Shown: piece after piece, positions 1-10,613 of the stretch
Position numbering within the stretch: the first letter of the stretch is position 1
How the letters are laid out: every line of letters starts with the position of its first letter
Source of the DNA: Phlyctochytrium arcticum
Lineage: Eukaryota > Chytridiomycota > Chytridiomycetes > Chytridiales > Chytridiaceae
Reading direction: 5' to 3'
Length of the DNA: 64,000 nucleotides
NCBI GenBank assembly: GCA_025602905.1
Contig: JAHLKI010000020.1
Coordinates: 310,001 to 374,000 of the forward strand
Made by a program: the position numbers and the translations under genes
Notes under the pieces: generated by a model
Seen by the model: only the letters and a program-made list of their open reading frames with translations
Told to the model about the DNA's origin: nothing
Database searches by the model: none

Positions 1-2
1 AG

Positions 3-74
3 GCATCTCACCACCATCATCCTCACCATCAACAACCCCAATCCCCACGTCATCCCAACCCCCATTTCGTCTAA
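3..74 (+). CDS. Possible 3' end of an upstream gene, His-rich tail (partial)
   Basis: The first bases are open in one frame and give a short His/Gln/Pro-rich tail (HHHHPHHQQP and so on) ending at TAA, 72-74. Such tails are common in the low-complexity proteins of this genome. The start lies outside the window and there is no domain to identify, so this could also be untranslated sequence. Confidence 0.25.
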   Translation, partial: ASHHHHPHHQQPQSPRHPNPHFV

Positions 75-666
75 GCATCCACCACACACACACATACACT
101 GTGCACATCTTCATTTTCCTCTTTGCATCCTCCCCATTTTGTGTCTGCGAGTACGTTTGTCTTTCCCTCACACTTTCTTTTTTGTATTTTCTTTGGTTGC
201 TAGTTTGACCTTTGTGTTCCCCTTTTGTCTGGTAGTTTAGTTTTTTTCCCATTCCTGTTTTGTTCGTTTTTCTTTGCTTTCGTATGTCTTGTAGTTTTTT
301 TTTGTGGTTTGGAGAAGGGTATTTTTGATAAATATCTCGTTTTTCTATCATGATCACTTTTTTGCATACTCGTTGTTCTTGGTAGGATGCGCTGGGATGT
401 TCAGATGAGAACGCTCTTGGCCCTGCGCCACACGTCGTAAGCAGGTCCGCCCGGAGGAGGTGTTATCACCAAACCGCGCTCAACTTTCCCAGACGCCATA
501 ACACGCATTACCCATTACCTCTCTACATACAAAGCAACCCCCCAACCTCCCCGTCCACACCTTCATGGTCCTCCCATACTCGTAAAAGAACCCACACCAA
601 TGTATCCGTTCGTATCTGACAGCACTCGCTTTCCGTTTACGACGACAACAACACCGACGGTCAGAT
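75..666. other. Upstream region of the MAK/ICK kinase
   Basis: About 590 bases without a credible gene. Positions 160-360 are rich in T and CT on the + strand, as is usual for fungal promoters and 5' leaders. The part from about 327 onward is present again, inverted, at 7877-8721. Confidence 0.5.
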
Positions 667-1163
667 ATGAACAAGTACAATATTACCAAGCAGATTGGAG
701 ATGGGTCCTTTGGGGTCGTGCTCAAAGCCCAGCATGCCGAAACGGGGGAGCTAGTAAGGAAGATTTTTCGGACTTTTGTGCTTGAAAAGAAGTTTAAAAA
801 CTGGTTTCTTTTTTTTGTACCAGGTGGCCATCAAGAAAATGAAACAAAAGTATTATAATTGGGAGGATGCCATTAATTTACGGGAAGTCAAGGTATGCTA
901 TAAGAAAAAAAACGATCTGGAAAAAGTAGACATAGTTGAATAACGAATGTATTGATTGCTAGGCATTGGTCAAACTGAGCAACCACCCAAACATTGTCAA
1001 ACTCAAAGAAGTCCTCCGCGAAAACGACGAGCTCTATTTCGTGTTTGAATTCATGGACGGAAACATGTATCAGTTGACCAAACATCGGGACGGGAACCCG
1101 TTTTCGGAGGGGGAAGTCAAATTGTTTATGTGAGTTTTGGACATGTAATCGTTTGTATTTGAG
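327..1163 (+). repeat. Inverted duplication, arm 1 (kinase promoter to intron 3)
   Basis: This stretch and 7877-8721 are reverse complements of each other with only scattered substitutions and one- to few-base indels, for example one A missing near 786. The arm spans the upstream region, exons 1-3 and the start of intron 3 of the kinase. Homology stops abruptly at GATAAATATCTCG on the outer side and TTTGAGGGG on the inner side. Confidence 0.9.
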
Positions 1164-3961
1164 GGGAGGAAGATTGATTTTTGCGTTATTTAGATTTCAG
1201 GTATTACTTGGGTTGGCGCATATGCATAAACATGGGTTTTTTCATCGGGATATGAAGCCTGGTTAGTGTTTGTTTTGAGGGATGGAGAGAGGGGTGATAC
1301 TGATTTTTTCGAAATAGAAAATTTATTGATGGCGAGGGAGACGGTTAAGATTGCGGATTTTGGGCTGGCACGCGAAATTCGGAGTCGGCCGCCTTATACC
1401 GAGTATGTGAGTACTCGATGGTGAGTATTTTGTGCCAATTTTCGGAAAGAAGTTGAGGCCGAATGTTGACCATACGATTAAAGGTACCGAGCACCAGAAA
1501 TCATCCTCCGATCAACGGCATATAATTCGCCGATTGATATATGGGCAGTGGGATGTATCCTCGCGGAGTTGTTTACACTTCGACCTTTATTCCCGGGGGC
1601 CTCGGAAATGGACCAGCTGTTCAAAATTATTGAAATCCTGGGTACGCCCTCTGCCGACATTACAGGTAGTCACGATGGTCAGAGTCATCCGTCCTCGCGG
1701 GAGGGTATCATGGCCGGCGGGACGTGGTTGGAAGGCGTCAAATTGGGTGGGTCGATGAAGATTCGGTTTCCTCAATTGCCGGCTGTCCCATTATCAAGCG
1801 TTATACCCAATGCCCCCGATATACCGCTTCAGTTGATTGCCGATATGTTGCAGTACGATCCCCAGAAACGACCGACTGCGCAACAGTCTTTGCAGAATCC
1901 GTGGTTTGCGGATTTGTGGAGTACGCCGATTGGACAGCGGGCATTGTCTATGCCCAACATTGGCCCGACCCTGGACTTGGTGGAAGAAAAGAAGGATGGG
2001 GAAGGCAAGGAGCATGAAGTCCGGGTGACGGTTCAGGATAACATGGATGCGGGTGCCCCTGCTTTGAGTGGGGTAGGCGTGCGTCGGCATAGTTTGAGGG
2101 GGTTAAACAAGACTGCGTCCGTGGCGTCCAGTCTCGATCTCTTGCTGATTGAAGAGGACCTGAAAGCTCTGACCGAGACTGAGAATAGGAACGCGACATT
2201 CGCCCGACATGGTACTGACGATGCTATGGGATCTGTAGCGGATAGTCCGAGTAGAATGGTTCCGGACAAGACAGATTCGGGCAAAGATGTGTCGATCGGG
2301 CAACGGTACTCAGTAGGCAAATCTGAATCAGAGTTGTTGGCCAGCAATCATACCCCAGTACCATTATCAGATCAACGGTGGGCTACACCTGTCCGAACAC
2401 CGGCTTCAAGATCAATACCGGCTTCACCTAAGGCAATCCCATTTTCCACACCCGGACCTGGTGCCCGGTCCCGACTCTCGAGCCGCGATCAGCTCAAAAA
2501 ACCCAGCAGTGCACGGTCAACTCATCGGCTAGACCGCTCGGGCCCTTCCTCCAAACTGCGTGGGTCTCCCACGTCGGATCGACCCGGTTCAGGAAATGCA
2601 TTTGCAGGGCTTGGCAAGGCGTATAAACCCTTGCCCGGTATCGGCGGCCCATCACAGCATCCCCAAGGCGGGCGTACCAGTATGGTCCAAATTGACGCGA
2701 TATTGGGGGAATTGGCCAATTCGGATGGCGGGGTGACGGGGTGGGATGATGACCAACACAAAGAGTTTCGGCTGGACCGTGATTCGCCCGTACAAGCACC
2801 ACCCGCAATAATAGGTCAGCAGCAGCAACAACAGCGTAAAATGGCACCAGCCGCATCGCGTCTTCACCAATCACCTGTACAAAGTCATTCTTCCCTTAAT
2901 CAACATGCATTATCATATCCACCCCATATGGCTCCACAACCGCTTCATCTACCGCGCCACTCTCGAATCTCTCATCTTGCCGACACCACTTCCTCTTCGC
3001 AATTACCTCCCCACCATCACCACCCAACCCATCATGAGTCGTCGTCTTCAATACATACCAGCAAGAGTTTTTTCGGACCCCGCTCGTCCATGGAACAATC
3101 GTCCTTCCCCCTCCAAGATGACTCGAGCGCCCCGGACGGCTCGTCTACCAACATCGCCGCACCTCAATTCTCGGTTCCGTCGCGATATTCTCCGACGCGC
3201 AAGGAAAGCGATCGGCATATGCCCCGGGTTCCCTCTTTCGGGACATTGACCAGCCCTACCCGACGAACCGGAGGAATTCTAGGTGGATTCTTGTCTTCAT
3301 CAAAAGAGACTCTGCACGAGCGACAGGATAATCATCCGAGTGGCCGAAAAGTCATGGGCGATTTGCAGATTCGGGGTAAGTCCATAATATTTTTTTTATG
3401 AGCGGGAGAATGAGTCAATGTCTGACGCTATGCTTTCTCTGTCTACTAGGCCTGAGTTTCAGTCAGGCCACATCAAATAGTCATTTTATGTCCATGTCCC
3501 GACCACTCCACCCCAACCCTCGCCCATTCCACTCCATGCCCCCACTTCAGCAACCGACCCTCGGCGCACCATCCGCCTTCTCTAATCCCGTATCCAGCAC
3601 ATTCAATCCAGCCAATCTCGCCATCCCGGGCGGCCGGCTCCGTACTCGTCCCAACAACGGAACAATAACAGACCCACTCCTCGCCGCCGCCCAAATCCCG
3701 CCCCGAAATACTCTCATGGGCCATATCTCGACTACCCGCAAATCCGGAGTCAATCACTGGCCGACTGGCACATCCTCTGCAACTATCAATCCCACTTCCA
3801 CAACCACAAGTACACTCCGCTCGGCCCGCAATTTGCCTCCATCGGCCTATAACGGGTTTGCACAACAACCCTCGGGGGTTTTACCCGTCAAGAGTCCATC
3901 ACCCACTCACAACGCGTCGTTGCAACGAGGGAAAAAGATGCGACGGATGGATAATTACTGA
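667..3961 (+). CDS. MAK/ICK (RCK family) ciliary protein kinase
   Basis: Serine/threonine kinase of the MAK/ICK/MOK group, which controls flagellum length and intraflagellar transport in flagellated eukaryotes. Joined exons 667-753, 824-892, 963-1129, 1194-1261, 1318-1420, 1484-3375 and 3450-3961 keep frame throughout and give about 965 aa. Visible: glycine loop IGDGSFGVV (residues 10-18), VAIKKM with the ATP-binding lysine, HRDMKPENLL catalytic loop, DFGLA, and an activation loop [16 protein letters not shown] with the TxY dual-phosphorylation site. The catalytic domain ends near LQNPWF. A roughly 600-residue Ser/Pro/His/Gln-rich tail follows, as in the family. A 25-residue stretch after LGTPSAD is longer than usual and could hide a small intron. 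Its 5' exons are duplicated in inverted orientation at 7877-8721. Confidence 0.88.
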
Positions 3962-4310
3962 AGCTCCTCCTCCTTCTTCCATCCTCGTTTTCCGTTTTTT
4001 CAAAACGGGACACCAACCACCCCGCCCTATTCTTGTCGTTTTCTGATGCAAAGAATTTCTGTATAGATGTTGTATATTATTCCCGTTTACGTAATAACGT
4101 TGCAATACCATTTTGTGTAGTGTCGAAAAGATATTGGAATGTGCAGTCTATAGGATGGTTTGTGGTCCTGGGAATAAGCCTGGGAAACTGGGTGTCGGAG
4201 TTCTGTGAGTTCAATCACCATGCTGTTTCCATAACAACCGCGTAACATTCAACTTCCAGACGAAGATCAGCAACATTTTGAAATTTGCACTCCAATTAAC
4301 CAAGCAAGAC
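3962..4310. other. Intergenic, kinase to PPR-like gene
   Basis: Holds the kinase 3' flank and the presumed promoter of the next gene, on the same strand. No gene, RNA or repeat is evident. Confidence 0.4.
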
Positions 4311-5129
4311 ATGCAGAGAGTTTGCCCAGGAATCTTTGGGGCCTGCCGGGCAGTCACGTCACGGACCCGCCTTGTCGACCGGGGCCGTAGAATATCTGGT
4401 ATGTTACAAAATGGACAAAATCTTGGTTGTTCAACCACTTACTGCTGATTTTGCATAGCGTTTGGAATAGCCGCCAGCTCCACTCCTTCTAGAGCCTTTG
4501 TCCGGGCAACCCCAATCGCCCGCTCGCAATCTACCTTAAGCAATGACATCTCTCCACGCTTCTCTGAAGCACTTAACACCCTGAACGACAACCTCGCCCT
4601 CCCCAAAATCCCAACCTCCTCCCTTCGTCTATTAAGTTATGCCATACAAACCCCTGCCGACGGTGCCGAATTCCAGAAAGCGTTGAAGCGGTGGCGAATG
4701 GCCCATCAACCCCAGAATGCGGGCGACAATAGCATATTCCTAGCGGCCTTGTTTCGCGCCAACGCTCTCCAAGCCATTCTGGAGATTTTGTGCGATCGGG
4801 TGGGGTATTGTGTCGTTCCAGTGATGGAAGAAGTTCAGATGCTACTGGACGGGTTCAAAGCTCGAGCTGTGCAGCTTGACTCTACCGAGGAAGCTCGCTT
4901 GGCTGCATTGGACAATGTGTACCGGACTTTTGCCGTGATGCTATACTACGGGATTCCACCCACGAGCAAGACTTACTCGGATGTGATTGAAGCGGGTGTG
5001 TACAGTGGACTGGAAGAAGGATGGCGACGGTCACAAATAACAGCTAATGAACAGCTCTCGTTGGGGATGCCGTTGGACGCGGCGGCAGAGGCGGCAATGG
5101 CTGAGGGTCGTAGTCGTGCTGGACAATGA
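4311..5129 (+). CDS. Small PPR-like mitochondrial protein (hypothetical)
   Basis: Two exons, 4311-4398 and 4459-5129, joined in phase, give about 252 aa. The N-terminus (MQRVCPGIFGACRAV, then many Arg/Ser and no acidic residues) reads as a mitochondrial targeting sequence, which supports the ATG chosen inside exon 1. The body is helical. The stretch around residues 195-225 (VMLYYGIPPTSKTYSDVIEA) has the spacing and GIPPTSKTY pattern of a pentatricopeptide repeat, so a role in mitochondrial RNA handling or the mitoribosome is a reasonable guess. No specific orthologue is recognised. Confidence 0.65.
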
Positions 5130-5405
5130 ACCAGCACTTGATAGATAGCATTTTTCTCGCGGCACTGGGAGGAACATTTGTATATAATTCATAATTCACA
5201 CGATCCGGCTCTTGGTTTGAGTGTCTTTCATATCTACAGTAAAGATATGTGAGAGCAAGTCTCACAATCTACGGCCGCTTGCAGTAGCGGGAAGGTATCG
5301 GGGAATGGTATACTATCAGTGTGTGCGAACTCGGTCCAGCATTCCATAACGTGACGACGCCGCAATGAAGGTAATTTTGGCAAGAGGTTGCATTGTACCA
5401 CGACA

Positions 5406-6531
5406 CTAGAATTCAAGAATGGGCCCGCCAACTTCTTGAATGAGGGGTATCGTACACCGTAAATCAAAAGCTTTGGCAAGCACAATTTTGAAAATCTTTT
5501 GCACGTTGATGGCATGAGACGTTGAGCAGAAAATCAGAGGGGCGCGCATAGCCTTGGCAAATCGCCGAGCCTAACCAGTAATTTTGCTTGAGTCATTCAT
5601 ATCAACACTTCAAACGTGCTTGGACCACATTACCTGCTTTGTAATCTCTTCCTGCTCTTCACGGGGGAAATTGGAGAATTGGTCATACTTAGTTCCAACT
5701 AAGAAGGGTATCGCCGTCTTCACATCGCATGAGAAAAGAGTTCACATGTTTGACTCCCTAAGATGAACATTCATACCTTATTAAACCCGCGTGCCTGACG
5801 GTACCATTCCTTGATGCTATTCAATGTCATCTTCCGCGACAAATCAAACATGAATAGGATAGCGACCGCGTCGTTGCATACCAATGGTAGCATATTTACA
5901 AACTCTCGCTGACCTATTCTGAGCGCGTCAACATTCCGAAACTGGCGGACGTCCGGACTATGAAATGAGAACATACCCCCCAAATCCCATATACTGAATG
6001 TGATTTCTGTATTTCGAATCGATATCGTCTTTTCCATAAAGTTTACACCTATCAACCGTTCTGGTTAGTAATGCCCCTCGTAATCCGTTCTCGTATTCCT
6101 TCATTACCCAGGGTCTGAATGTAATCCTCATCGAAACTGCCTTCCACGTATTTAACCATCAAGCTCGTCTTGCCGATCTGACTGTCTCCAACCATACCAA
6201 CCTTGATGACGACGCTGTAAGAAGGATGCGCGTCAGAGACACAAGGCGTGAGTGTGGGAACGATGGTTTCTCGGGGTTGTGGGCTAAACATATACCTGCT
6301 CTTTTGTGGCGGTTCTGGCGGTGGTGGTTTATCTTCATACCGTTGCTGCTGCTCTTCGTATCGCTGTTGCTCATCATACCGCTGCTGCTCTTCTTGTCGA
6401 TGCTGCTGCCGCGGCTGTTGTTGTTGTTGTTGTTGTTGTGAGGAGTGGGCTGGACGTTGGCGTTGGGATTGTGGACGGTTTTCCGCTCGCGTTGCCGAGT
6501 GGTGTGAATCATCTGGGGCAGCAGTGTTCAT
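5406..6531 (-). CDS. spg1: Septation GTPase Spg1/Tem1
   Basis: Ras-like GTPase that switches on the septation initiation / mitotic exit network at the spindle pole body. Exons on the minus strand are 6531-6108, 6048-5977, 5913-5777, 5717-5634 and 5570-5406, about 293 aa. Visible: P-loop [10 protein letters not shown], switch I region ending [22 protein letters not shown] (G3), FLVGTKYD (G4) and CSTSHAIN (G5); all are distinctive of Spg1/Tem1 rather than Rab or Ras. No C-terminal prenylation cysteine is present, as in the family. The first 100 residues are an extra Gln-rich extension with a (Q)n run and imperfect QQRYEEQ repeats; family members are normally about 200-250 aa. Confidence 0.93.
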
Positions 6532-7061
6532 GGTGAAAAGGACAAGGGGTTGGTTGGCTACCGGGCTGAATCAACTCAAGATAGCCTTGGCGGTCAAGTA
6601 TGTCTCTAGGTGACTCTGGCAGTCTTCTGATTCCTTGCAGATCTTGCCTTTCCAAGCGCTTGCGCGTTCTGCTTACCATCGTCTAAGCCACCACCTGGCC
6701 AAGATTCGGTTCGCGCGTTTGGATTTTGTTGGAAGCGTTTTCCCACAACAAAAAGCGGAGAAAAAAAGGGGGTTTGTGAAGGAATATCGAAATTACCCGA
6801 ATGTTGTCAGATCCGTCCAAAATACCCGTCGGTATGGTTTTAATTGCAAATAGTTTGTCAGGAGTTGCAAATCCAGGGTTTCAAAGTGTCAGAAGAATAC
6901 GTACATACGGTGCAAAGGCAACCCTTTTATACTACTTTACAAGAGCATTTATGGGAAGTTGAGTGCTCCTCTGCCCCATCAATTCTTGTCTCCAATTCTG
7001 TCCTTCATCCTCCAAATCCAACCTACTTTCATTTTCGAATCCTCGATCGAACTTTAAAACC
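6532..7061. other. Divergent intergenic region between spg1 and the ML-domain gene
   Basis: The two genes are transcribed away from each other and probably each take a promoter from these 530 bases. A CT-rich stretch (6965-7050) precedes the ML gene ATG. No RNA gene or repeat is seen. Confidence 0.4.
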
Positions 7062-7695
7062 ATGCGCTTCGCAGTACTTTTGTCACTTCTGGTTTCCTAC
7101 TTGGCCCTCGTACTCGCAAGACCACAGAAAATCTCTCGTCGCCAAGGGAGTGTGGGTCAAGACTGCGGCAACGGCACCAGCACATTGCAATTGACTCAAT
7201 TCCAATTCCAACCTTACCCCCTTCAACCGGGAGCGAATACGACTTTGACTATTGCAGGAACATTATCCAAGCCAATTGAACAGGGAGCCACAGCCCTTGT
7301 TAGCGTTACGGCTGGTCAAGGTCCCCCTCTGTTCAACAATACGATCGATCTTTGCCAATTGGCAGCTCAGGCACGTATCTGTCTTCTCATTTTTTTCGCA
7401 ACACTGTTTCCAACCATCTTCTCATTTGTAGGCGGGATCAGCCTGTCCCATCGCTGCTGGGGATAAGAATCTTAACTATACGAGGGAAGTTCCTGCAGTT
7501 CTTTCAGCCGTAAGTATCCGATCGCGCAATATTGTATGTTCCGAAATAAGGCGATCCTCAAACTGACCCTGCAAACGAAATCTTCTCCACTTCCATTCCT
7601 TGCTTCTCTAGGCGACGTTTCAAGTATCTATCAACGCTACAAATGCCGATGGAACTCCCATTTTCTGCTACAGTGGTCCTGTGCAAATTCAGTAG
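7062..7695 (+). CDS. Secreted ML-domain (NPC2-like) lipid-binding protein
   Basis: Small extracellular or vacuolar lipid-transfer protein of the ML (MD-2-related lipid recognition / fungal PG-PI transfer protein) family. Exons 7062-7370, 7432-7509 and 7612-7695 give 156 aa. Residues 1-20 are a signal peptide (MRFAVLLSLLVSYLALVLA), followed by KISRRQG, a dibasic site of Kex2 type. The ML core shows the paired cysteines DCGNG, IDLCQL, ACPIAAG and IFCYSG, and several N-glycosylation sequons. Keeping frame at the first intron requires a GC-AG intron (donor GCACGT at 7371); the GT donor three bases downstream gives the wrong phase. Confidence 0.85.
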
Positions 7696-7876
7696 TTTAG
7701 TTGTCTAGCTAGGAAGTTTTTTGTCTCTACCTTGCAATTTGTAAATAAATCTTCCAATAGATTCCTGATTGCCAAGATATATTCTCCCAAGTTTTGGAAA
7801 CTGCTATTGCACGTTTTTTCTCGTTAAGATCTATCATGGCACGAGCTGAGCGAAGTGGGAAAGATCCCGTGGAAAA

Positions 7877-8721
7877 CCCCCTCAAATACGAACGATTACA
7901 TGTCCAAAACTCACATAAACAATTTGACTTCCCCCTCCGAAAACGGGTTCCCGTCCCGATGTTTGGTCAACTGATACATGTTTCCGTCCATGAATTCAAA
8001 CACGAAATAGAGCTCGTCGTTTTCGCGGAGGACTTCTTTGAGTTTGACAATGTTTGGGTGGTTGCTCAGTTTGACCAATGCCTAGCAATCAATACATTCG
8101 TTATTCAACTATGTCTACTTTTTCCAGATCGTTTTTTTTCTTATAGCATACCTTGACTTCCCGTAAATTAATGGCATCCTCCCAATTATAATACTTTTGT
8201 TTCATTTTCTTGATGGCCACCTGGTACAAAAAAAAGAAACCAGTTTTTAAACTTCTTTCAAGCACAAAAGTCCGAAAAATCTTCCTTACTAGCTCCCCCG
8301 TTTCGGCATGCTGGGCTTTGAGCACGACCCCAAAGGACCCATCTCCAATCTGCTTGGTAATATTGTACTTGTTCATATCTGACCGTCTGTGTTGTTGTCG
8401 TCGTAAACGGAAAGCGAGTGCTGTCAGATACGAACGGATACATTGGTGTGGGTTCTTTTACGAGTATGGGAGGACCATGAAGGTGTGGACGGGGAGGTTG
8501 GGGGGTTGCTTTGTATGTAGAGAGGTAATGGGTAATGCGTGTTATGGCGTCTGGGAAAGTTGAGCGCGGTTTGGTGATAACACCTCCTCCGGGCGGACCT
8601 GCTTACGACGTGTGGCGCAGGGCCAAGAGCGTTCTCATCTGAACATCCCAGCTGGCATCCTACCAAGAACAACGAGTAATATGCAAAGAAGTGATCATGA
8701 TAGAAAAACGAGATATTTATC
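7877..8721 (-). pseudogene. Truncated inverted copy of the MAK/ICK kinase 5' end
   Basis: Reverse complement of 327-1163. On the minus strand it starts at the same ATG (8376), repeats exons 1-3 exactly at the protein level ([16 protein letters not shown] onward, through GEVKLF) and stops in the copy of intron 3. The copy therefore has the glycine loop and ATP lysine but lacks HRD, DFG and the whole C-lobe, and cannot be an active kinase. The upstream region is copied too, so it may still be transcribed. Near identity argues for a recent event, or for an assembly artefact at a palindromic join. Confidence 0.88.
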
Positions 8722-9360
8722 ACTTTGCCTTCCTTTCTACCAAAACCAACAACGCGCCAAGCCCCGTTGTTGTGTTATTTCGCTCAACGAGTGATATTGC
8801 AGGCTAAGCCGCTCTATATAGCCCGGGTGTGTGGGTGCTCTCGCTCCATTAATTGCCTGGATTGGAAAGGAAAGTGGGTAAGGATTACATAAGCGATTCT
8901 CCGACCCTCGTCCATGTTCCAAGTTCAGTGATTCCTAGTTGTGATTCCTTTTGCTGGCGGTAAAAGAGGGTAGGAGACCCTCTAAAGACGTCACTAAAGT
9001 GACATCAGATCTCACCACCGTAGCCTTGAACAAGATTAGGATGGATGAAAGTTCACAACTAAGAACGGCTCGGGGCATAGGCAAACTCAGGAAACTCCAT
9101 CGTCCCGCCGTCATGGACGACATGTGCAAAAACTTCAAAGGCGCGGGAATGCCGAAAAGCTGAGAAGACAAGCCCATTCAGAGCCACGATGGCTATCTCT
9201 ACTCCCGTTGGGCCTTGCCTGGCATTGATCGGTCTTGGCAAGAACGGGGGCCTATAAAAGGGCCGTGGAGCTCTACAATTTCTACTCCACCATCCTCTTC
9301 CTGCCACCTTCTTATCCATCTTTCCACATCACTCAAACATCTCCAACCCTCTAAGTCATC
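8722..9360. other. Intergenic, upstream of the secreted low-complexity gene
   Basis: No convincing gene. The only clear signal is the TATA box listed separately at 9253-9259. Short open frames here have no family resemblance. Confidence 0.4.
9253..9259 (+). promoter_or_regulatory. TATA box of the secreted low-complexity protein gene
   Basis: TATAAAA about 100 bases upstream of the ATG at 9361, followed by a CT-rich leader with CACC/CATC runs. Spacing and context fit a strong RNA polymerase II promoter for an abundant secreted protein. Confidence 0.65.
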
Positions 9361-10174
9361 ATGAAGGTCTACAATGCCATCCTCGCTCTCGCAGCTATCG
9401 CTGGCTGCGCAGAAGGAGTGCCTTTCTACCGTCGCCAGGAACCGACCCCGGCACCTGCTCCGGCACCCACTCCTACTGATGGAGGCGTCGTTGCAAGTGT
9501 TGCTGCAGGAATTGTCTCTGTCATTGGTACTCAAGCAATCAACACCGTCATCAACACACCCATTGTCATGTAAGGATCACTATAGTCGCAGTGCATGCGC
9601 ACTTTAACTAACAGTGTCACATCTTAGCCAAACCGAAGTGCCTGTGGTACAGTCAATCGTCCAAACCCTCGTCTCGGAGTCAGCGTCTCCCGTGCAAGTA
9701 GCTACTCCCTCTCCTACTTTTTCCAATGTGGTAGCCACATCCGAAGTCATTCAAGTCAAGACGCAAGTGTACAATGCGACCACGTTGATTCCTCAAGTGC
9801 AGTACTCCGTGTCAGCTTCTTACACTCCTGTCATCCTAACTTCTGTCGTCGTAAGTTTCTTGGACAGGATAAATGTCGGCCTGACGTGATACTCATTGCA
9901 TATCTTCTTTTAGTACATCACTTCCGAAGCCCCCGTGCCGGTGACCGTTGAGATTCCCCAAGCCGTGCCTTCACCCTTCGAGACTCAGCTGATCTACACC
10001 GAGACCGCGCAAGTCTTCTACACCACTCAAGTGCCCTCGACCACCGAGGTGACTGTTGCCAGTCAAACCCCAGTCCCCGTCACTTTCACAACCGTCGTCG
10101 CTGCTCCGCCAGGAACCCCGACTCAACCCACTGGTGAGCCGCCTGCTGGTGAGGAGGAGGAAGAGGAGGACTGA
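9361..10174 (+). CDS. Secreted Val/Thr/Pro-rich wall-type protein
   Basis: Exons 9361-9569, 9628-9850 and 9914-10174 (phases 2 and 0) give 230 aa. Residues 1-19 form a signal peptide (MKVYNAILALAAIAGCAEG). PFYRRQEPTPAPAP follows, with a dibasic RR site and a Pro-Ala linker. The rest has no cysteines and is built of short Val/Thr/Ser/Gln beta-prone stretches, ending in an acidic tail (GEEEEEED). No GPI signal is present, so a secreted or wall-associated structural protein is likely; the family is not recognised. Its 3' end converges on the bZIP gene. Confidence 0.75.
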
Positions 10175-10613
10175 TAGCAAGGACGCTGTTTATTCATATA
10201 TGTCAATAACTTCTGTAAAAACCTTGATTCATTTTGATCTACATACAATCATATCTTTATCTTGCACTCCATCGTCTACGCGCACGCATGATATAAGCCT
10301 TGTACTCAAATTGAAGCTGATGTTGTATCTCAAAACAACATCTGACGGTTGTAGCAGTTTACGGCATATCACAATTCAAATAATTTATTCAAAAAATACA
10401 ACTTTGAAACCTCATCAGCACTTGCAGTAAAGTGCGTCTAATCTATGTGTGACGTTATGAGAACGGGGATTTCCAAAAACTTTTGTAGCTCCATTTTTCG
10501 TGATAGGAGTTGAGAAGGAGCATAAATACACGTTGGGGCGAATAATTACTATGGTGTTTAGCGACGATGCAAAGAATGCTCGGAAGATCTTTTCAAGTAA
10601 GCCAGTGGTGGCA

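Noticed and set aside
2494..2874. Antisense open frames within the kinase tail
   Set aside because: They are mirror frames of the GC-rich low-complexity coding region; the same holds for antisense frames over the bZIP, Spg1 poly-Gln and cyclase genes.
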